From: SZAS-79 sp963844255
GTDB lineage: Bacteria; Pseudomonadota; Gammaproteobacteria; Burkholderiales; SG8-39
DNA: 64,000 nt
Assembly (NCBI GenBank): GCA_963844255.1
Contig: CAWJNP010000033.1
Span: 1 to 64,000 of the forward strand
Reading direction: 5' to 3'
In this document: positions 54,031 to 62,898 of the stretch, piece by piece
Layout: every line of letters begins with the position of its first letter
Numbering within the stretch: position 1 is the first letter of the stretch
Program-made: the position numbers and the translations under genes
The notes under the pieces: model-generated
What the model was told of the DNA's origin: nothing
What the model saw: the letters and a program-made list of their open reading frames with translations, nothing else
Databases searched by the model: none

Positions 54031-55072
54031 GATGCGCAGCGTGTTTGGCAATCGTGCTGCGGATCATCGGCAGATTCTCCCGGGTCCACTTCACGGTCCG
54101 CTGCAATCCATCTTCAAGGCCGATTCCGGCGCGAAACCCCAATTCCCGCTCCGACTTGGCGGTGCTCCCGAATCTTTTGCCCGAATTATCCCAGGGGCGC
54201 CGCGGCAGATGGTGGAATCCGGCTTCGTTACCAGCGAGCCTGTTGAGAGTAGCAGCAAGGTCATGAATTGAAGTTTCCACCCCACTGGCAATGTTGTAGG
54301 CCTCACCCGGCCTGCCGCTCAGAGCACACGCCGCCAGACCACGCGCCACGTCCTCCACATAGATGAAGTCGCGCGTTGCCACGCCGTCGTTCTCCAGCGG
54401 CAAGGGCTCGCCGTTCAGGGCCTTGTAGACGAACGTCGGCGTGACATTTCGCCATATAGTTGCCGGTGTCCCGCGCCAGCGCCCGGCACCGAGAATCTCC
54501 CCCGGTCCGTAGACGTTCTGAAAACGCGCACGCACCGTCGGAAGCGAGTGCTGCTTGTGATAGTAGACCGAATAGAACTCGCCGAAGATCTTTGACATCG
54601 AATACGGGCTGTCATTGTTATGCAGCGAAACGATATCCGACTCTTCCGTGGCATGCGCTTCACCGAAGGTCTTTTCCGCCAGCGCACAGCCCGCGGCCGA
54701 GTAGACAACTTTCCTGAGCCGCTTGAAGCCCTTGATGGTTTCGTACAGCTTGAGCGTAGTCAGTGTATTGTTTTCATGATCGGCAAGCGGATCATGGATC
54801 GAACTCTGGTTTCCGTGGTAGGTGCACAGATGGAACACGAAGTCGTACTCGTCCTTCAAGGCGGCCAGCAGCGCGTCGTCGGTGATCGATCTTTCGCTGA
54901 ACTCGACCCTCGGATCGGCAGGGATGTTGCTCCGCTCCGCGGAAAGCAGGTTATCCACGATATGAATGCGTCCGGCCCCCGAGGCGAGCAGATGCCGCAC
55001 GAGGTTGCTTCCGACGAAGCCGGCGCCCCCGGTTACGAGGATGCTGGAATCCTTGAATGTCAGGCCGGTCAT
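54017..55072 (-). CDS. wbmF: NAD-dependent nucleotide-sugar epimerase WbmF-like
   Basis: The 351-residue extended SDR has SILVTGGAGFVGSNLVRHLL, YHGNQSSIHDPLADHENNT, catalytic YSMSK and FQNVYGPGEILGAGRWRGTP. The pattern closely resembles WbmF of the Bordetella O-antigen locus. The ATG at 55072 starts the homologous part. It lies 10 nt after wbmG, in an asnB-wbmH-wbmG-wbmF operon. The Bordetella trio is proposed to epimerise the diNAc-uronic acid to its L-galacto form; the exact step of each enzyme is not settled here. Confidence 0.85.
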   Translation of the reverse strand: MTGLTFKDSSILVTGGAGFVGSNLVRHLLASGAGRIHIVDNLLSAERSNIPADPRVEFSERSITDDALLAALKDEYDFVFHLCTYHGNQSSIHDPLADHENNTLTTLKLYETIKGFKRLRKVVYSAAGCALAEKTFGEAHATEESDIVSLHNNDSPYSMSKIFGEFYSVYYHKQHSLPTVRARFQNVYGPGEILGAGRWRGTPATIWRNVTPTFVYKALNGEPLPLENDGVATRDFIYVEDVARGLAACALSGRPGEAYNIASGVETSIHDLAATLNRLAGNEAGFHHLPRRPWDNSGKRFGSTAKSERELGFRAGIGLEDGLQRTVKWTRENLPMIRSTIAKHAAHLKPA

Positions 55073-55082
55073 GGGTCGAGGG

Positions 55083-56015
55083 TCAGCTTTTCGGTGCGGC
55101 GAGATGGGAAAACACGTCCGATACCCCGTGTTCCCGGTACCAGTCCAGTTGTCTGCGGATCGTGTCCTTGAAGCCGACGCGCGCCCTCCAGCCCAGCACG
55201 CGTTCCGTTGCAGATGCATCGAGGACAACCGCGGGCACGTCGTCCGCTCCGGGTGGGACGACCGGCACGGGTTCCGGCAGGACGACCTTCAGGTAGTCGG
55301 CGACCTCGTCGAAGATTTCCTTGATCGAATGTCCCTCGCCAGTGGAGACGTTGAATATCCCTGCGGAAGCCTCTTCGCGCACGACAATATCCATCAGTGC
55401 GACAAAATCCGACATGTCGAGGAAGTCACGAACCGTATCGCTGCAGAAACACTTCTGGCCTGCCTGCAGCCGCTTGTAGAAGGTCGGGATCGGGCCGATT
55501 GCCAGCCGTGGACCGGTAATATTGGCCAGCCTGAGGGATACGACCGGCAGCTTTGACATGAGCATGAACTGCTCGCCCGCCGTCTTGGACACGCCATAGC
55601 TTGTGAACGGGGCCACAGGATGGCTCACCGGGATCGGGACGCTGGACGGCCGGCCATAGCAGAGGGCCGTCTGGAAGTTGACGATTCGCTTCGCGCCGCT
55701 CGCTTCAGCAGCCCGGACCACATTGATCGAACCCATCACGTTCGTCGCAGCGTCTTCCCGCCAGTCAGAAGGATCCTTGTACGCCGCTGCACTGTGTATC
55801 ACGACATCCGGCTTGAAAGCGGCGAACTCTCGGTCCACCAGTGCCGCATCGACGATCGAGCCTTCGACAACGTGCAAGCCCTGAATCGCAGGCACGACCT
55901 CACGCTTTCCCGTCGCGAAATTGTCAATCACCAGGATTTCATGGCCGACGGGAAGCCAGTGCTCGATCAAGTTTGAGCCGAGGCAGCCTGCGCCACCGGT
56001 AATCAGTATCCGCAC
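55083..56015 (-). CDS. wbmG: NAD-dependent nucleotide-sugar epimerase WbmG-like
   Basis: The 310-residue extended SDR starts MRILITGGAGCLGSNLIEHW. It has IHSAAAYKDPSDWREDAATN, NFQTALCYGRPSSVPIP, YGVSK and KCFCSDTVRDFLDMSDF, which are characteristic of WbmG from Bordetella. The usual catalytic tyrosine-lysine pair is present as Y-GVS-K. The gene is 10 nt behind wbmH and 10 nt ahead of wbmF. It should act on the same UDP-diacetamido-uronate as its neighbours. Confidence 0.87.
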   Translation of the reverse strand: MRILITGGAGCLGSNLIEHWLPVGHEILVIDNFATGKREVVPAIQGLHVVEGSIVDAALVDREFAAFKPDVVIHSAAAYKDPSDWREDAATNVMGSINVVRAAEASGAKRIVNFQTALCYGRPSSVPIPVSHPVAPFTSYGVSKTAGEQFMLMSKLPVVSLRLANITGPRLAIGPIPTFYKRLQAGQKCFCSDTVRDFLDMSDFVALMDIVVREEASAGIFNVSTGEGHSIKEIFDEVADYLKVVLPEPVPVVPPGADDVPAVVLDASATERVLGWRARVGFKDTIRRQLDWYREHGVSDVFSHLAAPKS

Positions 56016-56025
56016 GTCCGGGAAC

Positions 56026-56964
56026 CTACTTCTTGTCGGCGTGCTTCAGGTGAGTATATTCACCTTGAACGCCATGCTGCTGGTAGTACTTGACCGCCGC
56101 CGCAACGGTTTCCCCGAGGCTGGTGAATTCGACTTTCCCGAAATCGGCAAACGTGCGCGAAGGATCAAGGAGGATGGAAGGTGCGTCGTCCGGGCCCAGT
56201 TCACGCACTTCGGGCACTGGATACTCCTTCAATTCCATCGCCGAAACGACCGAGTCGTACAGATCCTGGATGGCGATGTCCTTGCCGGACGAAAAGTGAT
56301 ACGCGCCGTGTCCGGTGCCGTCCGCCGCGCGCACCACCGTGCGGGCCAGATCCTTGACGAACACGAAGTCGCGTCTCGCCTTGGTTACGAAGCACTTCTT
56401 TCCATCTTTCAAGCGCTGGAAAAAGATCGGCAAGGGGCCACTGACGTTTCGTGGACCGACAACGTTGGCCAATCGGAACGTGACGTAATTCAGGCCGGAG
56501 ATCTCGAGATAGTCCTCGGCGGCGGTCTTGGATATGGCGTAGCTGCTGTTGGCCGGGTTCTTGGGATGGTCGAGCCGGATCGGTTGCTGCGTCGGTTTCA
56601 AACCGTAACAGAGCGCCGTCTGGAAGTATATGAAGCGGCCAACCTTGCTGTGCTTGGCTGCTTGAACCAGATTCGCACCGCCCACACAGTTTGTCGTAGC
56701 GTCGCTGTACCAGTCCTCGGGATCCTTGTAGGACGCTGCGGTGTGCACAAGCACGTCCGGTTTGAAGTCCCCGACAAGACGATCTATGAGATCGCGATCG
56801 GCGATCGAACCGATCTCGACCCTGAGGTTGGGATTCTCGCCGAGGTGCTCGCGGCGGCCCGTGGCAAGGTTGTCGATACCGAGCACCTTGTCGCCACGCT
56901 CGAGCAACAGCTCCGTGACGTGGGAGCCGACCTGGCCGCACGCGCCGGTGACGAAAACCTTCAT
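56026..56964 (-). CDS. wbmH: NAD-dependent nucleotide-sugar epimerase WbmH-like
   Basis: The 312-residue extended SDR starts MKVFVTGACGQVGSHVTELL. It has VHTAASYKDPEDWYSDATTN, YFQTALCYGLKPTQQPIRLD, YAISK and KKCFVTKARRDFVFVKDLAR, matching WbmH of Bordetella. It is a clear paralogue of the adjacent wbmG (shared KPDVxxHxAAxYKDPxDW and FQTALCYG), so the pair arose by duplication. It lies 56 nt behind the amidotransferase gene. Confidence 0.87.
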   Translation of the reverse strand: MKVFVTGACGQVGSHVTELLLERGDKVLGIDNLATGRREHLGENPNLRVEIGSIADRDLIDRLVGDFKPDVLVHTAASYKDPEDWYSDATTNCVGGANLVQAAKHSKVGRFIYFQTALCYGLKPTQQPIRLDHPKNPANSSYAISKTAAEDYLEISGLNYVTFRLANVVGPRNVSGPLPIFFQRLKDGKKCFVTKARRDFVFVKDLARTVVRAADGTGHGAYHFSSGKDIAIQDLYDSVVSAMELKEYPVPEVRELGPDDAPSILLDPSRTFADFGKVEFTSLGETVAAAVKYYQQHGVQGEYTHLKHADKK

Positions 56965-57020
56965 GAAAACCCCTCGGATAAAACGAAAATTATAGCAGAG
57001 CAGACCTTACAGAACCGATC

Positions 57021-58922
57021 TCAGGTCTGTGACTGCACCGCGTCGTGAAACTGCTGCTGCCAGAGTTCCAGACTCAGGAAAGCCCAGATATTGCGGCTGA
57101 AGAGCCCTTCGCGTTCCATCAGCTTCTCGATGTCGAATCCCGGGGAAAGATAGGCGCGCTCGCGGGCACGCCGACTGAGAAAAGTATCGAGCAGGAACTC
57201 CCGCACCTTCCCGCCCTTGCGCATCCACACCTGGAGCGGAACGGGAAATCCCATCTTGTCCTTGCGCTCGCGTATCGCCTGCGGCAGCTTTTGCGCAAAC
57301 GCCACGCGCAGCAACCGTTTCAATTCGCCGTTCTGAAACTTGATGTTCGCCGGAATGGTCGCCGCAAGCTCGACCAGATGATGATCAAGCAACGGGACTC
57401 TCGATTCGATTCCGTGCGCCATGCTCATGCGATCCTCGACCTGCAGAAGCGCAGGCAGCAGAGTCTTGAAATCGAAATGCGTCATGGAGTCGAAATAGGA
57501 CTCCTTTCCGACGTTGCTCCCCCAGAAGATCTCCTTGAACTCCTCGAACGGGGATCGCTGTCCTTCGAAGAGGCTCCAGTCGACGATACCTCCGAAAGTG
57601 TTGGAGCGATTGATCAGGCGAAAATAGCGATGGTCGCGTGAATCGAAAATGCCTTCAGCCCAGAACTCCTGGATAAGCGGCTTGTAGTTTCGCAGCGTCT
57701 GCAGGTTGGGAATGATCGACTCATAGGTAACAACGAAATTGCCGTTGTTCATCGTGCCGTCCAACGCGCCCTTGATGCATTGCTCCCAGTATGCGATCAG
57801 GTAGCGGGCATAGCCGCCGAAGATCTCGTCGCCGCCCTGACCACCGAGCACCACCTTGATGTGTTCGCGCACCTTTTTTGACACCATATATTGCGGGAAG
57901 GACCCCGGGCCCGCGACAGGCTGGTCCAGGTGGTAGATGACATTGGCAATGTTGGCGACAAAATCGTCCTCGCCGATATCCACCTCGTGCAACTGAATCC
58001 TGTTTTCTTCCGCCAGCGCGCGCGCATAGCGCGACTCGTCGAAGCTCTCGCTTACCGAAAACTTGCCGGTAAACCCCTGGAACCGTTCCTGTGGCTTGAG
58101 TTCTCGCGCAAGCGCGGCAATCAGGCTTGAATCGACTCCACCGCTCACGTACGCGCCGACTTCTACATCGCTGCGCAGGTGCACACGCACGGAATCGGTC
58201 AGCCGCGCCCGCACCTGGTCGACGAAATAGGCCTCGTCATGCGCCCAGTCCAGGTCGTAGTGCACCTCCCAGTACTGGCGCAATTTCAGGTGCAGGTCCG
58301 GGTCGACAGACCCGCAATGCGCCGGCTTCAACTCCCGCACCCCTGCAAACATCGTCTTCTCGCCGAGGCAGAACTGAAACGCGAAATAGTCGTGCAGGCC
58401 CGACAGGTCCGTCTCGACCCTGGGCAGGAACGGGAGCAGGGCCTTGATCTCGGAGGCGAAGTAGAAGCTCCCGTTTGCAACCGCGTAGTAGAACGGCTTG
58501 ATCCCGAAACGGTCCCGCGCAATGAAAAGGCGACGCTTTGCTGCATCCCAGATCGCAAATGCGAACATTCCGCGCAGCTTGTCGACGCAGGCCTCACCCC
58601 ATTTTTCGTAGGCACGCAGGATGACTTCCGTATCGGAACCCGTCCGAAACAGGTGCTGGCCGATCTCTTCGCGCAGTTCTATGTAGTTGTAGAGTTCGCC
58701 GTTGTAGGTGATCACGTTCCCGCTTTCGGACTGGATCGGCTGAGCACCGCTGACGAGGTCGATGATCGACAGCCGCACGTGCGCGAGACCCACGCCACTT
58801 GCCTCGTCGACCCAGGCCCCGTCTCCATCCGGCCCCCGGTGACGCAACAATTCGACCATCCGACGAAGCGTTCCCTCCGGCTTTTTCCCGCGACTACCCA
58901 GAATTCCCGCTATTCCACACAT
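57021..58922 (-). CDS. Asparagine-synthase-family amidotransferase of the O-antigen cluster
   Basis: The 633-residue product begins MCGIAGILGS with the Ntn glutaminase cysteine at position 2. It has the glutamine site TYNGELYNY at 72-80, and a synthetase domain with the ATP pyrophosphatase motif SGGVDSS at 260-266. Biosynthetic AsnB has this design, but amidotransferases of this family in polysaccharide loci amidate uronic acids. With wbmFGH immediately downstream, uronamide formation on the O-antigen sugar is the better guess. An upstream ATG at 58943 is disfavoured because Cys2 must be exposed. Confidence 0.85.
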   Translation of the reverse strand: MCGIAGILGSRGKKPEGTLRRMVELLRHRGPDGDGAWVDEASGVGLAHVRLSIIDLVSGAQPIQSESGNVITYNGELYNYIELREEIGQHLFRTGSDTEVILRAYEKWGEACVDKLRGMFAFAIWDAAKRRLFIARDRFGIKPFYYAVANGSFYFASEIKALLPFLPRVETDLSGLHDYFAFQFCLGEKTMFAGVRELKPAHCGSVDPDLHLKLRQYWEVHYDLDWAHDEAYFVDQVRARLTDSVRVHLRSDVEVGAYVSGGVDSSLIAALARELKPQERFQGFTGKFSVSESFDESRYARALAEENRIQLHEVDIGEDDFVANIANVIYHLDQPVAGPGSFPQYMVSKKVREHIKVVLGGQGGDEIFGGYARYLIAYWEQCIKGALDGTMNNGNFVVTYESIIPNLQTLRNYKPLIQEFWAEGIFDSRDHRYFRLINRSNTFGGIVDWSLFEGQRSPFEEFKEIFWGSNVGKESYFDSMTHFDFKTLLPALLQVEDRMSMAHGIESRVPLLDHHLVELAATIPANIKFQNGELKRLLRVAFAQKLPQAIRERKDKMGFPVPLQVWMRKGGKVREFLLDTFLSRRARERAYLSPGFDIEKLMEREGLFSRNIWAFLSLELWQQQFHDAVQSQT

Positions 58923-59035
58923 AGTTTCAGACCCACGATCCAATGCTCAAGGCTGCGATGATAGTGGAGAAGCGTCGACCGGGCACTCGCTATACTCCGC
59001 CGCTTGAGCACCCCAACCGAGCAGATCTCAGCTGC

Positions 59036-60166
59036 ATGAAAAGAGCCGCAACAGACTCGTTGCTGGACTTCCCCACGTCGTTTTCCAGGTCTGACGGAAT
59101 CGACCTGCTGCGCGGGTTGCTCGCACTCTGGGTCATGTTTGCCCACCTTGTTCCGTGGGCCGGCATGACCTCGGGCGTCGATCCAGCGGCGCAGTTTTTC
59201 ATGGTTGGGCTGGGACGCGTATTCCAGCCCATGGCCGAAACGCATCCTGCCGTTCTGGGGTTCATCGTGCTGAGCGGATACTGCATCCATCGGAACGGCT
59301 TCAGGCGCAGCGAGGGCCGCCTTCAGGCCTACGGGATCCGGCGTTTTTTCCGCATCGTCCCGGTTTATCTGCTGGCATCGCTTGCAGGTGTCGCCGCCTT
59401 TCTCGCTGCGAGCGCACTCGACCCTCGGGCTGCCGCCGCTCTCTCGGGCACCACGGAAATCACCACCCGATGCCTCGCCGTAAAGCTGACAGGAATCTCG
59501 GTGCTCCTTCCGCGCTTCCACGAATGCAGCTTCGAGGGCAACGCACCGCTGACGACGGTGATGGTCGAGATATGGTTGTACGCGCTCTACGCGATCGTCG
59601 TGTTTTCACTGCTGAGGCGCGGGAAAGAACGCGTCTTCTGGTCGTGGCTCGTCCCGCTCTGGGCACTCGGGGCCGTCTATTGCTACCGTCATCCGCACCT
59701 GCTTTCATGGTGGCACAACGGCAGCCTGCTCGGATTTGCCGTCTACTGGTGGCTGGGAGCGAAATTCGTCAGCCCGGACTTCTGTGCGTCAATCAGAAGG
59801 TGGCGATGGCTGATCGCGCTGGGATGGCTGGCGCTGACCGCCTGCCTGCTCTTCAAGGCGCCGGACTGGGCGCTGCTTGTGGAAGTTCGGAAGCTATTTT
59901 TCGCCGTGCTGATCGGTTCGTTGATCGCCGAAATCGACGCGATGCGACTCCAGTTCACCCGACTTGCAACGGGGATTGGCAGAGCCGGCTACAGCCTCTA
60001 CGCATTCCATGCACCGCTGCTCATCTACCTGCTGCTTTCCGGGCTGCACTGGTCCCTGGTTGCTGCCCTGACCATAGGCACCAGTCTCGTCGCCTACGCT
60101 GCGTTCGAAGCGCCTCTCACCAGACTCGGAAAACGACTCAGCGCCCCGCCTCAAGCGACTGCTTGA
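59036..60166 (+). CDS. Acyltransferase-3 family membrane protein (possible O-acetyltransferase)
   Basis: The 376-residue product has about ten transmembrane segments and the acyltransferase-3 opening GIDLLRGLLALWVMFAHLVP, with the conserved R and H. The C-terminal GRAGYSLYAFHAPLLIYLLL is also typical. Such proteins O-acetylate polysaccharides in the inner membrane. It is the only plus-strand gene between the two minus-strand sugar operons and overlaps the wbpE end by 29 nt. The ATG at 59036 has a weak Shine-Dalgarno. Confidence 0.82.
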   Translation: MKRAATDSLLDFPTSFSRSDGIDLLRGLLALWVMFAHLVPWAGMTSGVDPAAQFFMVGLGRVFQPMAETHPAVLGFIVLSGYCIHRNGFRRSEGRLQAYGIRRFFRIVPVYLLASLAGVAAFLAASALDPRAAAALSGTTEITTRCLAVKLTGISVLLPRFHECSFEGNAPLTTVMVEIWLYALYAIVVFSLLRRGKERVFWSWLVPLWALGAVYCYRHPHLLSWWHNGSLLGFAVYWWLGAKFVSPDFCASIRRWRWLIALGWLALTACLLFKAPDWALLVEVRKLFFAVLIGSLIAEIDAMRLQFTRLATGIGRAGYSLYAFHAPLLIYLLLSGLHWSLVAALTIGTSLVAYAAFEAPLTRLGKRLSAPPQATA

Positions 60167-61244
60167 CCGCAGTCACGATCTGCGCCTGGGTCGCCTCGTC
60201 GAGATCGGCGTGCATCGGCAGGCTCATGACCTCCTGTGACAGGCGCTCTGCCACTGGGAAGGACGCGCCGGGAAACATTGCTTTGTAGGCCGGTTGCTGG
60301 TGAAGCGGCATGGGGTAATGGACGGCGGTTGGCACCCCTCGCGTCTTGAGGCCGGCCTGCAATGCGTCACGGAAGGGCGTCCGGATCGTGTATTGCGCAT
60401 GGATGCAGGTCCGATCGGGGCGAACGGTCGGAACCAGCACGCGGGGCTCGAGGGACGCCAGCAGGGCGGCGTACTGCTCCGCCACCAGTGAGCGCTGGGC
60501 GAGTTCCCAGTCGAAGCGCTCGAGCTTGCCGAGCACCACGGCACATTGGATCGTATCCATGCGCCCGCCCACACCGATCCGGGTGTGATGGTAGCGGCGC
60601 TCCTGGCCGTGCGTGCGGATCTCTCGCATGGCCGACGCGAGTCCGTCGTCGCTGGTGAAGATCGCCCCGCCGTCGCCATAGCAGCCCAGGGGCTTGGAGG
60701 GGAAAAAGCTCGCGCACGCGATCGTCGAAAGATTGCAGCTTTTGCGCCCCTTGTATTCGGCGCCCAGACTTTGCGCGGCGTCTTCGATGACAGCGATACC
60801 GTGCCTTGCGGCAATCGCGTTGATTTCGTCCATATCCGCCGTCTGCCCGTACAAGGACACCGGCATGATCGCCCGGGTACGGGATGTGATCGCGGGTTCG
60901 ATTTTCGCCGCGTCGATATTACAGGTGTCCGGCTCGGCATCGACAAAAACCGGTGTGGCGCCGAGAAGCACGATCATCTCGGCCGTCGCCACGAACGTGA
61001 ATGGCGTCGTGATCACCTCGTCCCCGGGCTTGATGCCCAGGGCCATCAGGCTGATCAGGAGCGCCTCGGTACCGGAAGCCACTGTGATGCAATGGCGGGC
61101 ACCGGTCCATTCGGCCAGACGCTGCTCGAGCTCCTTGACCTCCGGACCCATGATGTACTGGCCGTGGTCGAGGACCGTCTGGATGCGCGCATTGATGGTT
61201 TCGCGAAGCGCCGCGTACTGGGCCTTGAGGTCGATGAACTGCAC
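60138..61244 (-). CDS. wbpE: UDP-2-acetamido-3-keto-glucuronate transaminase (WbpE/WlbC-like)
   Basis: The 368-residue PLP enzyme of the DegT/DnrJ/EryC1/StrS family has VIEDAAQSLGAEYKGRK and the Schiff-base lysine K184 in SFFPSKPLGCYGDGGA. WbpE transfers an amino group from glutamate to C3 of the 3-keto sugar made by WbpB. The start is GTG at 61244, sharing one base with the wbpD stop (TAGTG), with GGAG upstream. It is the last gene of the wbpA-B-D-E operon. Confidence 0.9.
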   Translation of the reverse strand: MQFIDLKAQYAALRETINARIQTVLDHGQYIMGPEVKELEQRLAEWTGARHCITVASGTEALLISLMALGIKPGDEVITTPFTFVATAEMIVLLGATPVFVDAEPDTCNIDAAKIEPAITSRTRAIMPVSLYGQTADMDEINAIAARHGIAVIEDAAQSLGAEYKGRKSCNLSTIACASFFPSKPLGCYGDGGAIFTSDDGLASAMREIRTHGQERRYHHTRIGVGGRMDTIQCAVVLGKLERFDWELAQRSLVAEQYAALLASLEPRVLVPTVRPDRTCIHAQYTIRTPFRDALQAGLKTRGVPTAVHYPMPLHQQPAYKAMFPGASFPVAERLSQEVMSLPMHADLDEATQAQIVTAVKQSLEAGR

Positions 61245-61825
61245 TATTTTTCTCCGAGAGGCCTGCAGCCGGCGCCGTCCATGGCATAGGTTGAACCGCA
61301 GGCGGCGCATGCTGCCTCGCCGGTCCGGTCGGACAGACGCACGCCGCACTGGCAGACCCAACCAATGCGCCGTGCCGGCACGCCCACCATCAGTGCGTAG
61401 TCGGGCACGTCGGCAGCGACCACCGCACCTGCCCCGATGAAAGCGTAGCGCCCGATCGTATGGCCGCACACCACGGTCGCATTCGCGCCGATCGAGGCGC
61501 CCCGCCGTACCAGCGTGGCGAGGTACTCGTCCTTGCGCGGAACGTGCGCCCTGGGATTGATCACGTTGGTGAACACCATGCTCGGGCCGCAGAAAACATC
61601 GTCTTCGAGCGTGACATCGTCGTACACCGAGACATTGTTCTGCAGCCGGACGTTGTTGCCGATCACGGCGCGACCGCTGACAAAGACGTTCTGCCCGAGG
61701 GCGCAACCCGCCCCGATGCGCGCGCCGGCACTCACGTGCACCCAGTGCCAGATCTTGGTGCCTTCGCCGACCTGCGCGCCTTCGTCAACAATCGCCGTCG
61801 GGTGGACGAAAGCCGGTTTGGACAT
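61244..61825 (-). CDS. wbpD: UDP-2-acetamido-3-amino-glucuronate N-acetyltransferase (WbpD/WlbB-like)
   Basis: The 193-residue left-handed beta-helix acetyltransferase shows hexapeptide repeats (VHPTAIVDEGAQVGEGTKIW onward). The C-terminal CX1C...CX2C zinc-ribbon-like tail (CQCGVRLSDRTGEAACAACG) is typical of WbpD. It acetylates the C3 amine to give UDP-GlcNAc3NAcA. The ATG overlaps the wbpB stop by 1 nt. Confidence 0.92.
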   Translation of the reverse strand: MSKPAFVHPTAIVDEGAQVGEGTKIWHWVHVSAGARIGAGCALGQNVFVSGRAVIGNNVRLQNNVSVYDDVTLEDDVFCGPSMVFTNVINPRAHVPRKDEYLATLVRRGASIGANATVVCGHTIGRYAFIGAGAVVAADVPDYALMVGVPARRIGWVCQCGVRLSDRTGEAACAACGSTYAMDGAGCRPLGEK

Positions 61826-62886
61826 CAGATATCGAGCGGCAGGGCAACGCGCTTGCCGTCCCGTGCAGAGAGGTAGGCGGCAATCAGAAGCTCCAAGGAC
61901 TTCAGTCCCTCCCGGCCGTCGGTTTCCGGTTCGGCTTCACCGCGCAGGGCCTTGATGACGTTGTCGTAGTAGAACGGGTGGCCGAAACCGTAGACTGACG
62001 TGGTCTCGTAGTTGGCCGCCTTTACCGTAGCGTCGTCCGGATCCTGGTCCGCAAACTCCCAGTGCTGGACTTCGTTTACTGCCAACCCGCCAATCCGCAC
62101 CGTGCCCTTTTCCCCGAGGATCGTGATCGACCCCTCCATGTTCTTCGGATAGGCAAGCATGGTCACGCTCATGGTACCCAGCGCACCGGAACGCCAGCGT
62201 AGCGCCATGGCGGCCGTATCCTCTACCTCTATGTCACGCGCCAGGGTCGCCGTATAGGCCTGCACGCTTTCCACCGGCCCGATCAGCCAGTCAAGCAGGT
62301 CGACATAATGGCTCGCCTGGTTCATGAGCGCCCCGCCGTCGAACTCCCACGTCCCGCGCCACTTGGCGCTGTCATAGTAGTCCTGCGGACGCGTCCAGAA
62401 AACGTTGACGGCAACCATGTAGATCCGGCCGAAACGCTTGCGCTCGACAGCGCGCTTGAGCAGCTGGAGCGTCGCGTTGCGCCGGTTCTGCTTGACGACC
62501 AGCAGCCGCACACCCGCCGCGTCGCAGGCTGCGACCATCCGCTTGCCGTCGGCCCAGCGGGTCGCCATCGGTTTCTCGGTGATCACGTGGCGCCCCGAAA
62601 GCGCGATTTCGGCGGCCTGATCTGCGTGCAGTCCGCTCGGCGTGCAGATCGACACGATATCGGCGTCAGTTTCAGCGAGCATGTCCGTGAGCCTGGCGTA
62701 ACCTTTGGCTCCGGTGGTGGCCACCGCGTCTTCGAGCGCCTTCGGATTCACGTCGCATGCAGCAACGAGTTCGATTCGCTCCGCGTGCTTGGCGACCGCA
62801 CCAAAGTGATTCTTCGCGATTCGCCCGCATCCCACCAGCGCGAGGCGGATCTTGCGGTCGGTTATCGGGGGGGGATAGTGAATCAT
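61825..62886 (-). CDS. wbpB: UDP-N-acetylglucosaminuronate 3-dehydrogenase (WbpB/WlbA-like)
   Basis: The 353-residue Gfo/Idh/MocA oxidoreductase has the NAD site LALVGCGRIAKNHFGAV, the EKPMATRW catalytic lysine segment and the GGALMNQASHYVDLLDWL helix. WbpB oxidises C3 of UDP-GlcNAcA, the step between WbpA and WbpE. It lies 12 nt behind wbpA and overlaps wbpD by 1 nt. Confidence 0.92.
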   Translation of the reverse strand: MIHYPPPITDRKIRLALVGCGRIAKNHFGAVAKHAERIELVAACDVNPKALEDAVATTGAKGYARLTDMLAETDADIVSICTPSGLHADQAAEIALSGRHVITEKPMATRWADGKRMVAACDAAGVRLLVVKQNRRNATLQLLKRAVERKRFGRIYMVAVNVFWTRPQDYYDSAKWRGTWEFDGGALMNQASHYVDLLDWLIGPVESVQAYTATLARDIEVEDTAAMALRWRSGALGTMSVTMLAYPKNMEGSITILGEKGTVRIGGLAVNEVQHWEFADQDPDDATVKAANYETTSVYGFGHPFYYDNVIKALRGEAEPETDGREGLKSLELLIAAYLSARDGKRVALPLDI

Positions 62887-62898
62887 GGATTGATCATG

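Noticed and set aside
55921..57048. 375-codon plus-strand frame opposite wbmH
   Set aside because: It is antisense to a conserved SDR and carries no domain.
59155..60288. 377-codon plus-strand frame in the acyltransferase region
   Set aside because: It is out of frame with the multi-spanning acyltransferase, whose membrane segments and GIDLLRG motif fix the real frame.
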